Positions 47,484-56,735 of a DNA stretch of 64,000 bases are shown here, one piece after another. Source of the stretch: Saccharothrix sp. HUAS TT1 (GTDB lineage Bacteria > Actinomycetota > Actinomycetes > Mycobacteriales > Pseudonocardiaceae); assembly GCF_040744945.1 (NCBI RefSeq), contig NZ_CP160453.1, forward strand, positions 7,440,001-7,504,000. The letters run 5' to 3'. Position 1 is the stretch's first letter. Each line of letters begins with the position of its first letter. Below the pieces are notes generated by a model. It was not told the DNA's origin. It saw only the letters and a program-made list of their open reading frames with translations, and searched no databases. The position numbers were made by a program, and so were the translations under genes.

Positions 47484-49688
47484 TCAGGGGAAGGCGGCGC
47501 GGACGCGGTCCAGCTCGGCCTTGGTGACCGGCAGCACGGTGCCGTGCCGCGGTCGGCTGGGCAGCTGGTGGTCGGGCACGAGCGCCCACTGCCCGGAGGC
47601 GAGGTCGGTGGTCTCGAACGGCACGTAGCCGCGGCCGCCGAACTCGTCGATGAACAGGTACCAGCGGTCCTCGGTGTTCGACTTGAAGATCGTCGGGCCC
47701 TCGCCCTGGCGGATCGAGCCCTTGCCGATGCAGTCGGCGACGAAGTCGTACGAGGTGTCGCGCAGCTCCGTCGACCTCTCGGCCAGGATGAACTTGCCGC
47801 ACGGCGTGGTGGAGGTGTTGTTCCGCTCGTCCTTGGTGAACCGGTAGTACTCGTCGCCGTGCTCGACCACGGTCGAGTCGATCACCGAGTAGCCCGGGTC
47901 GACCCACACCCGCGGCTCGCTGAACGTGCGGAAGTCGCGCGTGGTCGCGTAGAGCATCCGGTTGTGGGTGTTGCCGGTGTGCTGCGGGTCGTCGGCGGCG
48001 TAGAGCTTCGAGGCCCAGAACACGACGTAGGCGCCGATCGACTCGTCGTAGTACGCCTCGGGCGCCCACGTGTTGCCCGCCGCCTCCGGCGACACGAGCA
48101 CGTGCCGCTGCTCCGACCAGTTCACCAGGTCGGTCGACTCCCACACCTCGACGTGGCGGCTGCCCCGCCGCTGGACCAGGTCCCAGTTCCCGTTGCCGTT
48201 GATCTTCAGGTCGGTGGCGACCAGGTAGAACTTGTCGCCCTCCGGCGAGCGGATGACGAACGGGTCGCGCACGCCCCTGTCCCCGAGCGACGAGGTGAGC
48301 ACCGGCTTGCCGCCGTTCAGCTCGTCCCACTTGAGCGCGTCGTTGCCCCGGCTGGCGGCGAAGTGCACCTGCTCGCCGGTGGCCGTGCCCTCGCCGGTGA
48401 AGTAGCCGAACAGGTAGCCCTCGTAGTCCTGCCGCTGCGGCAGGGGCCGCACGGTGACCTTGAACTTCTTGCGGGTGGTCTCGCGGCCGGCCCTGATCTC
48501 GGCGGTGAGCTGCACCTTCACCGGCTTCCCGCCGAACGCGGGCCGGGTGACCTCGCCGGTGGTGGTGATCGTCCCCGGCTTGGTGCTCCGCCAGGTGATC
48601 GAGGTGCCGTGCAGGCCGGTGGTCGGCAGGGTGATGTTGCCGCGGACGTCGTCCTCGTCCCACACCACGAGCGCGGCGTCGGCCTCGGCGACCTTCTCGT
48701 CGTCGGTCGGCTGCGGGCGCACGGTCACCCGGAACTCCCGGTCCTGGCCGGACGCGGACGCGGTGAGCGTCGCGGTGGCGGCGGGGCGACCGGGCGCGGG
48801 CCGGGTGACGGCGCCGGCGGCGGAGACGACGGCGGGGTCGCTGGACCGCCAGGAGATGGTGGAGCCGTACGGGCCGGTGGTCGGCAGCGCCAGGTCCGCC
48901 GTGACGGCCGAGGTGTCGCCGAGGTCGACGGCCGCGAGGTCGCGCCTGCCGCGCTCGTCGTCGGGCACGAAGCCGAGGTCGTGCGCCTCGGCGGCGGTGA
49001 GCGCCCGGTCGTACAGGCGGAAGTCGCGGACCGCGCCCTTGAGGTGGCGGTCGCCGCTGTAGACCGAGCGGCCGATGTGGTTCGCGGTCGTCGTGCCGTC
49101 GCCGATCATCGCCGGGGTGGTGGTGACGCCGGTCTTGCGGGCCACCTCGACCCCGTCCTCGTAAAGCACGGCCGTGCCGCCGGAAAGGGTGTAGGTAAGC
49201 GTTTTCCAAACACCCCTGGCGAGATTCCGGCCGGCGGTCGCGGTCTGCTCCGTCGACCAGTTGCCGGTGGCGAGGGAAGTCCGGTAGGCGTTCCCGGTGG
49301 TGAACAGGTAGCCGTTGCCGCCGGCGCCCGAGGAGTTGCCCAGGCCGTAGATGAAGTAAGGCGCGGCCTGGTCCGGCGCGATGCGGACCTGAATCGAAAC
49401 ACTGACCTCGGTGAGCCCGCGCAGGACGTCGTCCGGCAACTTCACGTGACCGTCCACACCGCCGAGCCGGAGGCCGTCGGAACCGCCCGGAGTGGCGTCG
49501 CCGATAACGGTTGCGTTGCGACCACCCCCCGAGGTGTCCACGGCGACCGTGCCGTCGGTTTCGGTGAGGGGGTAGTGCAGCACGAGGCCGTCGGCGGCGG
49601 ATGCGGGCGGTGCGCTCAAAGCCGTCGCGACCAGTGCCGCGACGAGCGTCGCGACGGAGGTGCGTGGGCGATGACGAAGGGTGACCAT
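47484..49688 (-). CDS. Secreted LamG - bacterial Ig - GH43 arabinan hydrolase
   Basis: A 734-residue extracellular enzyme. Signal peptide at 1-32; LamG/concanavalin-type domain at about 35-225 (GLVLHYPLTETDGTVAVDTS, LKGAVRDFRLYDRALTAAEA); two atrophied Ig-like modules with STISWRSSDPAVVSAAGAVT and TSITWRSTKPGTITTTGEVT; then a GH43 domain at about 420-700 (GVRDPFVIRSPEGDKFYLVA, NTWAPEAYYDESIGAYVVFW, IDSTVVEHGDEYYRF). ATG 49688 was chosen as the residue directly before the signal sequence; the ribosome site is weak. First gene of the hydrolase operon, divergent from the furanose importer with two operators between. Confidence 0.9.
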   Translation of the reverse strand: MVTLRHRPRTSVATLVAALVATALSAPPASAADGLVLHYPLTETDGTVAVDTSGGGRNATVIGDATPGGSDGLRLGGVDGHVKLPDDVLRGLTEVSVSIQVRIAPDQAAPYFIYGLGNSSGAGGNGYLFTTGNAYRTSLATGNWSTEQTATAGRNLARGVWKTLTYTLSGGTAVLYEDGVEVARKTGVTTTPAMIGDGTTTANHIGRSVYSGDRHLKGAVRDFRLYDRALTAAEAHDLGFVPDDERGRRDLAAVDLGDTSAVTADLALPTTGPYGSTISWRSSDPAVVSAAGAVTRPAPGRPAATATLTASASGQDREFRVTVRPQPTDDEKVAEADAALVVWDEDDVRGNITLPTTGLHGTSITWRSTKPGTITTTGEVTRPAFGGKPVKVQLTAEIRAGRETTRKKFKVTVRPLPQRQDYEGYLFGYFTGEGTATGEQVHFAASRGNDALKWDELNGGKPVLTSSLGDRGVRDPFVIRSPEGDKFYLVATDLKINGNGNWDLVQRRGSRHVEVWESTDLVNWSEQRHVLVSPEAAGNTWAPEAYYDESIGAYVVFWASKLYAADDPQHTGNTHNRMLYATTRDFRTFSEPRVWVDPGYSVIDSTVVEHGDEYYRFTKDERNNTSTTPCGKFILAERSTELRDTSYDFVADCIGKGSIRQGEGPTIFKSNTEDRWYLFIDEFGGRGYVPFETTDLASGQWALVPDHQLPSRPRHGTVLPVTKAELDRVRAAFP

Positions 49689-49772
49689 TGAGGCGTCGCT
49701 CTCGTCTTGCGCGCGGCGCGAGGCCGCGGATGAACAGGGCATCCGGGGGCGTGGGTGGGCTGAGTCACAAAA

Positions 49773-49785
49773 GTGAGCGCTAACA
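49773..49785. promoter_or_regulatory. Arabinose-regulator operator, hydrolase side
   Basis: GTGAGCGCTAACA, on the minus strand TGTTAGCGCTCAC; it matches the araB operator at 11 of 14 positions when extended by one base. It lies about 85 bases upstream of the LamG-GH43 start. Confidence 0.75.
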
Positions 49786-49851
49786 TACGACCGGCCTAAC
49801 AAACGTGTCAAGGATGCAAAGTTGAGGTTTCCGAGGGGTTGACGAGCCGAT

Positions 49852-49865
49852 TGTTAGCGTTCACG
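49852..49865. promoter_or_regulatory. Arabinose-regulator operator, importer side
   Basis: TGTTAGCGTTCACG matches the araB operator at 11 of 14 positions. It lies 74 bases upstream of the sugar-binding protein gene and 66 bases from the other site in this divergent region. Confidence 0.75.
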
Positions 49866-49939
49866 CTTGTGCCCCAGGTGACCACCGTCACGCGGTTCGC
49901 CACCCCGTCAGTGTCTCGGGTTCACACGGAGGAAGACCA

Positions 49940-50917
49940 GTGTTGAAGAAGATCACGACCGCCGCCGCCGCGGTCCTGTTGGCCGCGTTGACCGCGTGCG
50001 GGTCCGGTGGGTCCGGGGACGCGGGGTCGTCGGGCGACGCCGGGGGCGACGGCAAGATCACCATGGGCTTCGCCCAGGTGGGCGCCGAGAGCGGCTGGCG
50101 CACCGCGAACACCAAGTCCATCCAGGAGTCGGCCGAGAAGGCCGGTGTCGACCTGAAGTTCTCCGACGCGCAGCAGAAGCAGGAGAACCAGATCAAGGCC
50201 ATCCGGTCCTACATCCAGCAGAAGGTGGACGTCATCGCCTTCAGCCCGGTGGTGGAGACCGGTTGGGACACGGTGCTGCTGGAGGCCAAGCGCGCCAACA
50301 TCCCGGTGATCCTCACCGACCGCGCGGTCGACTCCGACGACACGTCGCTGTACAAGACGTTCCTCGGGTCGGACTTCGTGGAGGAGGGCAAGAAGGCCGG
50401 CGAGTGGCTGAAGGCCAACGCGGCGGGCGCGAAGACCGTCGTCGAGCTGCAGGGCACGACGGGCGCGGCGCCGGCGATCGACCGCAAGAAGGGCTTCGAG
50501 GACGCCATCGCGGGCTCGGACCTGCAGATCGTGGCCTCGCAGACCGGTGACTTCACGCGGTCGGGCGGCAAGCAGGTCATGGAGGCGTTCCTGAAGTCCG
50601 TGCCGCAGATCGACGTGGTCTACGCGCACAACGACGACATGGGCCTGGGCGCGATCGAGGCCATCAAGGCCGCGGGCAAGGTGCCCGGCAAGGACATCAA
50701 GATCATCACCGTGGACGCGGTGAAGGACGGCATGACCGCGCTGGCCGCCGGTGAGATCAACTTCATCGTGGAGTGCAACCCGCTGCTGGGCGACCAGCTG
50801 ATGGAGCTGGCCAAGAAGGTCGTCGCGGGCGAAGAGGTGCCGCCGCGGGTGGTGACCGAGGAGACCACGTTCACCTCGGAGCAGGCCAAGACCGAGCTGC
50901 CCAACCGCAAGTACTGA
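49940..50917 (+). CDS. Furanose-type sugar-binding lipoprotein (YtfQ-like)
   Basis: A 325-residue extracellular solute-binding lipoprotein. The lipobox AALTACGSG follows a short signal. Family segments of YtfQ: ITMGFAQVGAESGWRTANTK, VDVIAFSPVVETGWDTVLLE, VIYAHNDD-type VVYAHNDDMGLGAIEAIKAA and VECNPLLGDQLMELAKKV. YtfQ binds galactofuranose; with arabinan hydrolases opposite, arabinofuranose or arabino-oligosaccharide is the likely ligand here (inference). TTG 49940 is preceded by GGAGGAAGACCAG. Head of a four-gene unit. Confidence 0.92.
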   Translation: MLKKITTAAAAVLLAALTACGSGGSGDAGSSGDAGGDGKITMGFAQVGAESGWRTANTKSIQESAEKAGVDLKFSDAQQKQENQIKAIRSYIQQKVDVIAFSPVVETGWDTVLLEAKRANIPVILTDRAVDSDDTSLYKTFLGSDFVEEGKKAGEWLKANAAGAKTVVELQGTTGAAPAIDRKKGFEDAIAGSDLQIVASQTGDFTRSGGKQVMEAFLKSVPQIDVVYAHNDDMGLGAIEAIKAAGKVPGKDIKIITVDAVKDGMTALAAGEINFIVECNPLLGDQLMELAKKVVAGEEVPPRVVTEETTFTSEQAKTELPNRKY

Positions 50918-51014
50918 CCTGCCGGCCCGCGAGCACTGATCACAGACCGCGGTCCCCGCCACCCTCCGGGTGTGGTGGCGGGGGCCGCACCCAGCGTGTG
51001 AGGGGAGTTGTCCG

Positions 51015-52547
51015 GTGACCGAGCCGGTCGTGGACATGCGGGGCATCTCGGTGGAGTTCCCCGGGGTGAAGGCCCTGCAGGAGGTGGACTTCCGGCTGTT
51101 CCCGGGCGAGGTCCACGCCCTGATGGGCGAGAACGGAGCGGGCAAGTCGACGCTCATCAAGGCGCTGACCGGGGTGCACCGGCCGGCGGCGGGCGAGATC
51201 CGCTTCGCGGGCGACCCCGTGTCGTTCCACGGTCCCGCGCAGGCGCAGGCCGCCGGGATCAGCACCGTGTACCAGGAGGTCAACCTCTGCGCGAACCTGA
51301 CCGTGGCGGAGAACATCCTGCTCGGGCGCGAGCCGCGCAAGTTCGGTCGCATCGACGGCAGGGCGATGCGGGCGCGGGCGGCGGAGCTGCTGGCGCGCAT
51401 CGGCCTGCGCATCGACCCCGGCTCGGTGCTGGAGAGCCACCCGATCGCCGTGCAGCAGCTCGTCGCCATCGCGCGGGCGGTGGCGGTGGACGCGCGGGTG
51501 CTGGTGCTGGACGAGCCGACGTCGAGCCTGGACGCGGACGAGGTCGCGGAGCTGTTCCGGATCATCCGGGTGCTGCGCGACGAGGGCGTGGCGGTGCTGT
51601 TCGTGACGCACTTCCTGGAGCAGGTGTACGAGGTCTCCGACCGGATCACGGTGCTGCGCAACGGCCGGCTGGTCGGCGAGCACCTGACGGCCGAGTTGAG
51701 CCGGATCGACCTGGTGTCGGCGATGCTCGGCCGCGAGCTGGGCCTGCTGGAGGAGATCGAGCGCCGGTCCGGGACGCCCGGCGAGCCGCTGCTGGTGGCC
51801 GAGGGGCTGGGGCGCAGGGGTTCGGTGGCGCCGTTCGACCTGGAGATCAGGGCGGGCGAGGTGGTCGGGCTGGCCGGGCTGCTCGGCTCCGGTCGCACGG
51901 AGGTGGCGCGGCTGCTGTTCGGCGCGGACAAGGCCGATTCGGGGCGGGTGCTGGTCGACGGCAAGCCGTTGCGGCTGACCGGGCCGCGGGTCGCGATCGG
52001 GGCCGGTGTCGCGTTCTCGTCCGAGGACCGCAAGGCCGAGGGCATCGTGGCCGACCTGAGCGTGCGGGACAACCTGATCCTGGCGATGCAGGCCGCGCGC
52101 GGCTGGGCGCGGCCGGTGCCGCGCAAGCTGGCCGACGAGCTGGTGGCCAAGTACATCGAGCTGCTGGACATCCGGCCCGCCGACCCGGACCGCGCGGTCG
52201 GCAACCTGTCGGGCGGCAACCAGCAGAAGGTGCTGCTGGCGCGGTGGTTGGTGACGCGGCCCCGGCTGCTGATCCTGGACGAGCCGACGCGCGGCATCGA
52301 CGTCGGGGCCAAGGCGCAGATCCAGAAGGTGGTCGCGGACCTGGCTTCGGAGGGCATGGCGGTGCTGTTCATCTCCGCCGAACTGGAGGAGGTGGTGCGC
52401 GTGTCCGACCGGGTGGTGGTGATGCGCGACCGGCACAAGGTGGCCGAGTTGGTCGGTGAGGTAGGGGTGGACGACGTGATGGCGCTCATCGCGGGCAGCG
52501 ACGGCGACGGTGTGGGCGCTGCCGCGGAGAAGGCGGTGGTGTCGTGA
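51015..52547 (+). CDS. Sugar ABC importer ATPase (YtfR-like)
   Basis: A 510-residue double ATPase for a CUT2 importer. First cassette: [52 protein letters not shown]. The second cassette has the degenerate [36 protein letters not shown] and [22 protein letters not shown] 51015 has GAGGGGAG upstream and precedes the conserved start of the first cassette; an in-frame start at 50970 has none. Its TGA overlaps the next GTG (GTGA). Confidence 0.95.
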   Translation: MTEPVVDMRGISVEFPGVKALQEVDFRLFPGEVHALMGENGAGKSTLIKALTGVHRPAAGEIRFAGDPVSFHGPAQAQAAGISTVYQEVNLCANLTVAENILLGREPRKFGRIDGRAMRARAAELLARIGLRIDPGSVLESHPIAVQQLVAIARAVAVDARVLVLDEPTSSLDADEVAELFRIIRVLRDEGVAVLFVTHFLEQVYEVSDRITVLRNGRLVGEHLTAELSRIDLVSAMLGRELGLLEEIERRSGTPGEPLLVAEGLGRRGSVAPFDLEIRAGEVVGLAGLLGSGRTEVARLLFGADKADSGRVLVDGKPLRLTGPRVAIGAGVAFSSEDRKAEGIVADLSVRDNLILAMQAARGWARPVPRKLADELVAKYIELLDIRPADPDRAVGNLSGGNQQKVLLARWLVTRPRLLILDEPTRGIDVGAKAQIQKVVADLASEGMAVLFISAELEEVVRVSDRVVVMRDRHKVAELVGEVGVDDVMALIAGSDGDGVGAAAEKAVVS

Positions 52548-53560
52548 AGAACCGGTTGCTGTGGCCGGTGCTGGCGCTGGTCGCGCTGCTCGTGCTGAAC
52601 GTGGTGGTGACGCCGTCGTTCTTCTCGCTGCGGATCCAGGACGGGGCGCTGTTCGGCAGCCTGGTCGACATCCTGCGCAACGGCGCGCCCACGCTGCTGA
52701 TCGCGCTGGGCATGACGCTGGTGATCGCGACCCGCGGCATCGACCTGTCGGTCGGCGCGGTGGCCGCCATCGCGGGCGCGGTGACGTGCACGTACATCGC
52801 GTCGGGCGGCAACGCGTGGGTCGGCATGGGCATCGCGCTGGCGCTGTGCGCGGTGCTGGGGCTGTGGAACGGGTTCCTGGTGTCGGTGCTGGGCATCCAG
52901 CCGATCATCGCGACGCTGGTGCTGATGACGGCGGGCCGCGGGATCGCGATGCTGATCACCGAGGGCCAGATCGTCACGGTGGACTCGCCGGCGTACCGGG
53001 AGATCGGCGCCGGGTTCCTGGTGCTGCCGATCGCGATCCTGATCAGCCTGGCGGTGCTGGGGCTGGTGGCGCTGGTGACCCGGCGGACCGCGCTGGGGCT
53101 GCTGATCGAGTCGGTCGGGGTGAACCCGGCGGCGTCGCGGCTGGCCGGCGTGCGGGCGCGGACGATCATCTGGACGGTGTACGTGTTCGCGGCGCTGTGC
53201 GCGGCCGTGGCCGGGTTGATGATCAGCTCGAACGTGAGCGCGGCGGACGCCAACAACGCCGGGTTGTGGATCGAGATGGACGCGATCCTGGCGGTGGTGA
53301 TCGGCGGCACGTCGCTGGCCGGTGGGCGGTACTCGCTGACCGGCACGCTGCTCGGGGCGTTGATCATCCAGACGTTGACCACGACGGTGTACACGATCGG
53401 CATCGCGCCGGAGATCACGTTGGTGTTCAAGGCGATCGTGGTGATCGCGGTGTGCCTGATGCAGGCGCCGGTCCGGATTCGGGTTCGTGGCGGTGGCCGT
53501 GGCCTTGGTAGTGGCGGCGGTCGTGGTCGTGCTCGTGATAGGCAAGGGGTGCCCGCGTGA
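52544..53560 (+). CDS. Sugar ABC importer permease (YtfT-like)
   Basis: Inner-membrane permease, 338 residues, eight to ten helices. CUT2 loop LLIALGMTLVIATRGIDLSV and GAVAAIAGAVTC; GVNPAASRLAGVRARTIIWT; MDAILAVVIGGTSLAGGRYS. The last 25 residues (RIRVRGGGRGLGSGGGRGRA) are a Gly/Arg-rich tail unusual for the family. Overlaps both neighbours by four bases (GTGA), so the ATPase and two permeases are translationally coupled. Confidence 0.93.
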   Translation: MKNRLLWPVLALVALLVLNVVVTPSFFSLRIQDGALFGSLVDILRNGAPTLLIALGMTLVIATRGIDLSVGAVAAIAGAVTCTYIASGGNAWVGMGIALALCAVLGLWNGFLVSVLGIQPIIATLVLMTAGRGIAMLITEGQIVTVDSPAYREIGAGFLVLPIAILISLAVLGLVALVTRRTALGLLIESVGVNPAASRLAGVRARTIIWTVYVFAALCAAVAGLMISSNVSAADANNAGLWIEMDAILAVVIGGTSLAGGRYSLTGTLLGALIIQTLTTTVYTIGIAPEITLVFKAIVVIAVCLMQAPVRIRVRGGGRGLGSGGGRGRARDRQGVPA

Positions 53561-54573
53561 AGCAGTCGGTGGTTGTGGAGCCGGAGTCGGTCGCGGAGCC
53601 GGCCCGGTCGCGCGGCGGGCTCGTGAGCGTGCCGCGGCGGTTCCTGCCGGTGATCGCGACGTTCGTGGTGTTCGTGGCGACGTTCGGCGTCGGGTCGGTG
53701 CGGTACGAGGGGTTCGCGTCCGGGCAGGTCGTGGCGAACCTGTTCATCGACAACGCGTTCCTGATCGTGCTGGCGGTCGGGATGACGTTCGTCATCCTGA
53801 CCGGCGGGATCGACCTGTCGGTCGGGTCGGTGGTGGCGCTGTCCACCATGATCGCGGCGGCGATGCTGCGCGCCGGGTGGCCCGCGTGGCTCGTGGTGAT
53901 CACCGTGCTCGCCGTGGGGTCGGGGTTGGGCCTGGCGATGGGGTGGATCATCCACCGGTTCGGCGTGCAGCCGTTCATCGTCACGCTGGCCGGGATGTTC
54001 CTGGCGCGCGGGCTGTGCTTCGTGATCAGCGTCGAGTCGGTGTCGATCAAGGACCCGGTGTTCCGGGACCTGGCGACCGGGGTGGTCGAGCTGCCCGGCG
54101 GGGTGACCATCACGTACGGCGTGGTGATCGCGCTGGTGGTCGTGCTGGCGGCGGTGTACGTGCTGCACCTGACCCGGTTCGGGCGGAGCGTGTACGCGGT
54201 GGGCGGCAGCGAGTCGTCGGCGCGGCTGATGGGGTTGGCGACGACGCGGGTGAAGATCGGCGTCTACGTGATCAGCGGGTTCTGCTCGGCGCTGGGCGGG
54301 CTGCTGTTCAGCCTGTACATGCTGTCCGGGTACAGCCTGCACGCGGTGGGGATGGAGCTGGACGCCATCGCCGCGGTGGTGGTCGGCGGGAGCCTGCTGT
54401 CGGGCGGTGTCGGGTTCGTGATCGGCTCCGTGGTGGGCGTGCTGGTGCTGGGCACCATCCAGACCCTGATCTCGTTCGAGGGCACGCTGTCCTCGTGGTG
54501 GACCAAGATCGTCATCGGCGCCCTGCTGCTGGCCTTCATCGCCCTCCAGCGAATCATCGTCCGCCGCACCTGA
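53557..54573 (+). CDS. yjfF: Sugar ABC importer permease (YjfF-like)
   Basis: Second permease of the CUT2 importer, 338 residues. The sequence follows Yjf[98 protein letters not shown]. Two different permeases are the mark of the YtfQRT-YjfF class, which supports furanose import. The unit ends at a repeat array rather than an obvious simple terminator. Confidence 0.94.
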   Translation: MKQSVVVEPESVAEPARSRGGLVSVPRRFLPVIATFVVFVATFGVGSVRYEGFASGQVVANLFIDNAFLIVLAVGMTFVILTGGIDLSVGSVVALSTMIAAAMLRAGWPAWLVVITVLAVGSGLGLAMGWIIHRFGVQPFIVTLAGMFLARGLCFVISVESVSIKDPVFRDLATGVVELPGGVTITYGVVIALVVVLAAVYVLHLTRFGRSVYAVGGSESSARLMGLATTRVKIGVYVISGFCSALGGLLFSLYMLSGYSLHAVGMELDAIAAVVVGGSLLSGGVGFVIGSVVGVLVLGTIQTLISFEGTLSSWWTKIVIGALLLAFIALQRIIVRRT

Positions 54574-54578
54574 CCCGC

Positions 54579-54730
54579 GTGTCCTACCTCCCAACCGCGA
54601 GAGTCCTACGTTCGGAGTGGGTGAGTCCTACGTTGGGGGTGGGTGAGTTCAACGCTCAGCGCGCGAGTCGAACGTTCAGGGCGCGCGAGTCGAACGCTCG
54701 GGACCCCTGAGTTCTACGTTCGGGGTCGAA
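54579..54730. repeat. 22-bp-period repeat array, copy 1
   Basis: Six units begin GAGT at 54601, 54623, 54645, 54665, 54687 and 54709, spaced 20-22 bases, after a variant unit GTGTCCTACCTCCCAAC. Unit cores in order: GAGTCCTACGTT twice, GAGTTCAACGCT, GAGTCGAACGTT, GAGTCGAACGCT, GAGTTCTACGTT. The same ordered array occurs reversed at 62589-62810. It begins right after the yjfF stop. Confidence 0.9.
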
Positions 54731-54752
54731 GGGCAGGGGTCGGGGAGGGTCC

Positions 54753-54886
54753 GGTTCGATTTGACATGGGGCCCTTACGGGCACCCTATGCAGGCCAAAG
54801 CCGGCAGACCCGGCGGGGAAGAGCGTCCCGCCAGGCCTGCCGGCTTCGTCCAGCCTATGGCACCCGAACCCATGTCAAATCGAACC
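54753..54886. repeat. 134-bp hairpin element with 18-bp terminal inverted repeats, copy 1
   Basis: The ends are perfect inverted repeats: GGTTCGATTTGACATGGG at 54753-54770 and its reverse complement at 54869-54886. Inside is a second stem built on AGCCGGCAG and CTGCCGGCT around AAGAGCGT. There is no open frame of its own. It matches the reverse complement of 62454-62587 at 131 of 134 positions. MITE-like or structured-RNA-like; it overlaps the decayed 3' end of the STAND pseudogene. Confidence 0.85.
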
Positions 54887-54889
54887 TCT

Positions 54890-56735
54890 GCGGGCTGGCG
54901 GCGGGTCCGATGTGGGTGGGGTTGGTGATGGGGTGGTGGGGGTTGCCAGCTTGTGAGGAGGTTGGCGGCTTCGGTTGTTCGGGGGTGGTGGGGGCCGAAG
55001 ACGGTTTCGACGGTGTGGCGCAGGGTGGTCAGGGTGCCGATCGCGGTGGGGTCGCCGGAGACGCCTTGCCAGAAGGCCAGGTTCGAGCGGTAGGTCAGGG
55101 TGGTCGGGTGGTCTGCGCCCAGGGTGCGTTCGGCGTCGGTGGCGGCGGTGTGGAAGTCGGCGGTGGCTTGGGTGACGTCGCCGGCGAGGGCGCGCCAGTA
55201 GGCGAGGTTGTGCCAAGAGATCAGGGTGTCGTGGTGGTCGGGGCCGGCTACCTGTTCGAGGCCGTCGGTGGCTTCTTGGTAGGCGGCTACCGCGCCGTCC
55301 GGGTCGCCTGATTCGCCGATCCAGCGGCCCAGGCCGCGCAGGGCGCGGAGGGTTTGCAGGTGGCGGGGGCCCAGTTCGGAGCGCAGGACGGTGACCAGGG
55401 TTGTCGCGGCGTCACGGGCGGCAGTGGTGTTGCCGGAGAGGCCCAGGCACAGTCGCGGTCGTCTTCGGCGGCGATGCGCAGCAGGTGGGCGGCTGGGAGG
55501 TCGCAGGTGTCGAGGAGTGCGTTCAGCTCGGTCAGGGCGGTGTCGATGAGACCTGTTTCGAGGCGGTACGTGGCTTGGTGGAAGCGCACCCAGAGGGAGT
55601 CGAGGTCGGTTGGGCCCAGGTGGTGGTCGGCGGTGGCGCGGATTTCCTCCAGGTGGGTGAGGGCCGTTGCGGGGTGGCCCAGGTCGCCGATGGCTTTGGC
55701 CACTTGGGTCCGCAGCACGATGATGTCTCGGGGGCTGGAGGCTTGGGCCAAGAGGGCTTCGGCTGTGTCCTTCGCCGCTGCGGTTCGGCCGATGCTCGCC
55801 AGGTGTTGGGGCAGTCGGCGCAGTAGTGGGTGCATTCCGTCGGACCAGAGGTGTTCGCCCGCCACTGCGCGCAGTGCTTCGGCGTTGCGGTAGAGGGCGG
55901 CTTCGGTTTCCGGGTCGGCGGTGGGCCACTCGCGTTCGAGGGCGTCGGCCAGTTCGGCCAGCCGGTCCGAGTCGTGGCCGGGGACGACGGCCAGCCGGGC
56001 GGAGAGGTAGGCGGTGGCTTCCGGTGAGGTGAACGTGCCCACGTCGACGACCCTCGCGTCCGGGCGGAGGAGGGGCGCGTCGCGGCGGCGGGTGGTCAGC
56101 AGGGTCCGACCCGCTCCTCCGGTGGGCCAGAGGCCCGCGAATTCTCGGGGGGCGTCCCACGTCGTCCAGGACGACGAGCCAGCTGGTGGCAGTCGCACGG
56201 AGCCAGGCCAGAAACAGGTCGGTCTGGGTCTCGTCGTCCACGCTCGCGGTGGACTTGAGCGCACGCCAGGCGCGGGCGTAGCAGGCCAGGACCGATTGCC
56301 TGGTCTGGGCGTTGACCCAGACGAGCACGTCCGCTTCGGCGCGGTGGAGGCGGCGGTGGCCAGTTGGGTCTTGCCGACGCCGCCGGGGCCGGTGAGCACC
56401 ACCTGGCGGACGTCGTCGGCTCGCAGTTCGGCGTCCACGGCGGCGGCGAGGCGGGCGGCGTGAGGGGTGCGGCGCGACTCGTGGGCGGCGCGCCACAGCT
56501 CGGTCGGCTTGGGGACGCCGCCGGTGGCCAGTCCCACCGCGAGCACGCCGTCGAAGTCGCGCGGCACGGACTGGCCCGCGATCCACTCCCCCAACCTCCG
56601 GGCGCTGACCGCCACCCGCTTGCCGGACGGCAGCACGACCGCGCTCGCGCGCTTCGCCACCGCCTCGTCGGACACGTCGGACACCCTGGCCCGCAACCGC
56701 GCCAGCGCCTGCGCGAACGCCGATTTCGCCGCCAT
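54890..56735 (-). pseudogene. Frameshifted STAND NTPase/TPR gene
   Basis: Decayed signalling ATPase. In one frame: N-terminal helical domain (MAAKSAFAQALARLRARVSD) and P-loop VVLTGPGGVGKTQLATAAS. Near 56335 the frame changes to EADVLVWVNAQTRQSVLACY and Walker B SWLVVLDDVGRP. At a run of six Cs near 56145-56150 it changes back (EFAGLWPTGGAGRTLLTTRR); removing one C restores LDDVGRPREFAGLW. Near 55450 it shifts again to TPRs (LGPRHLQTLRALRGLGRWIG, LGADHPTTLTYRSNLAFWQG). At least three frameshifts, and the 3' end runs into the hairpin element. The post-P-loop region also seems shortened. Kin of the FxsT-like protein at 5514-9380. Confidence 0.8.

Noticed and set aside
49922..53545. Long minus-strand frame under the sugar importer genes
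   Set aside because: Shadow of three well-supported ABC genes; no start signal and no family similarity.
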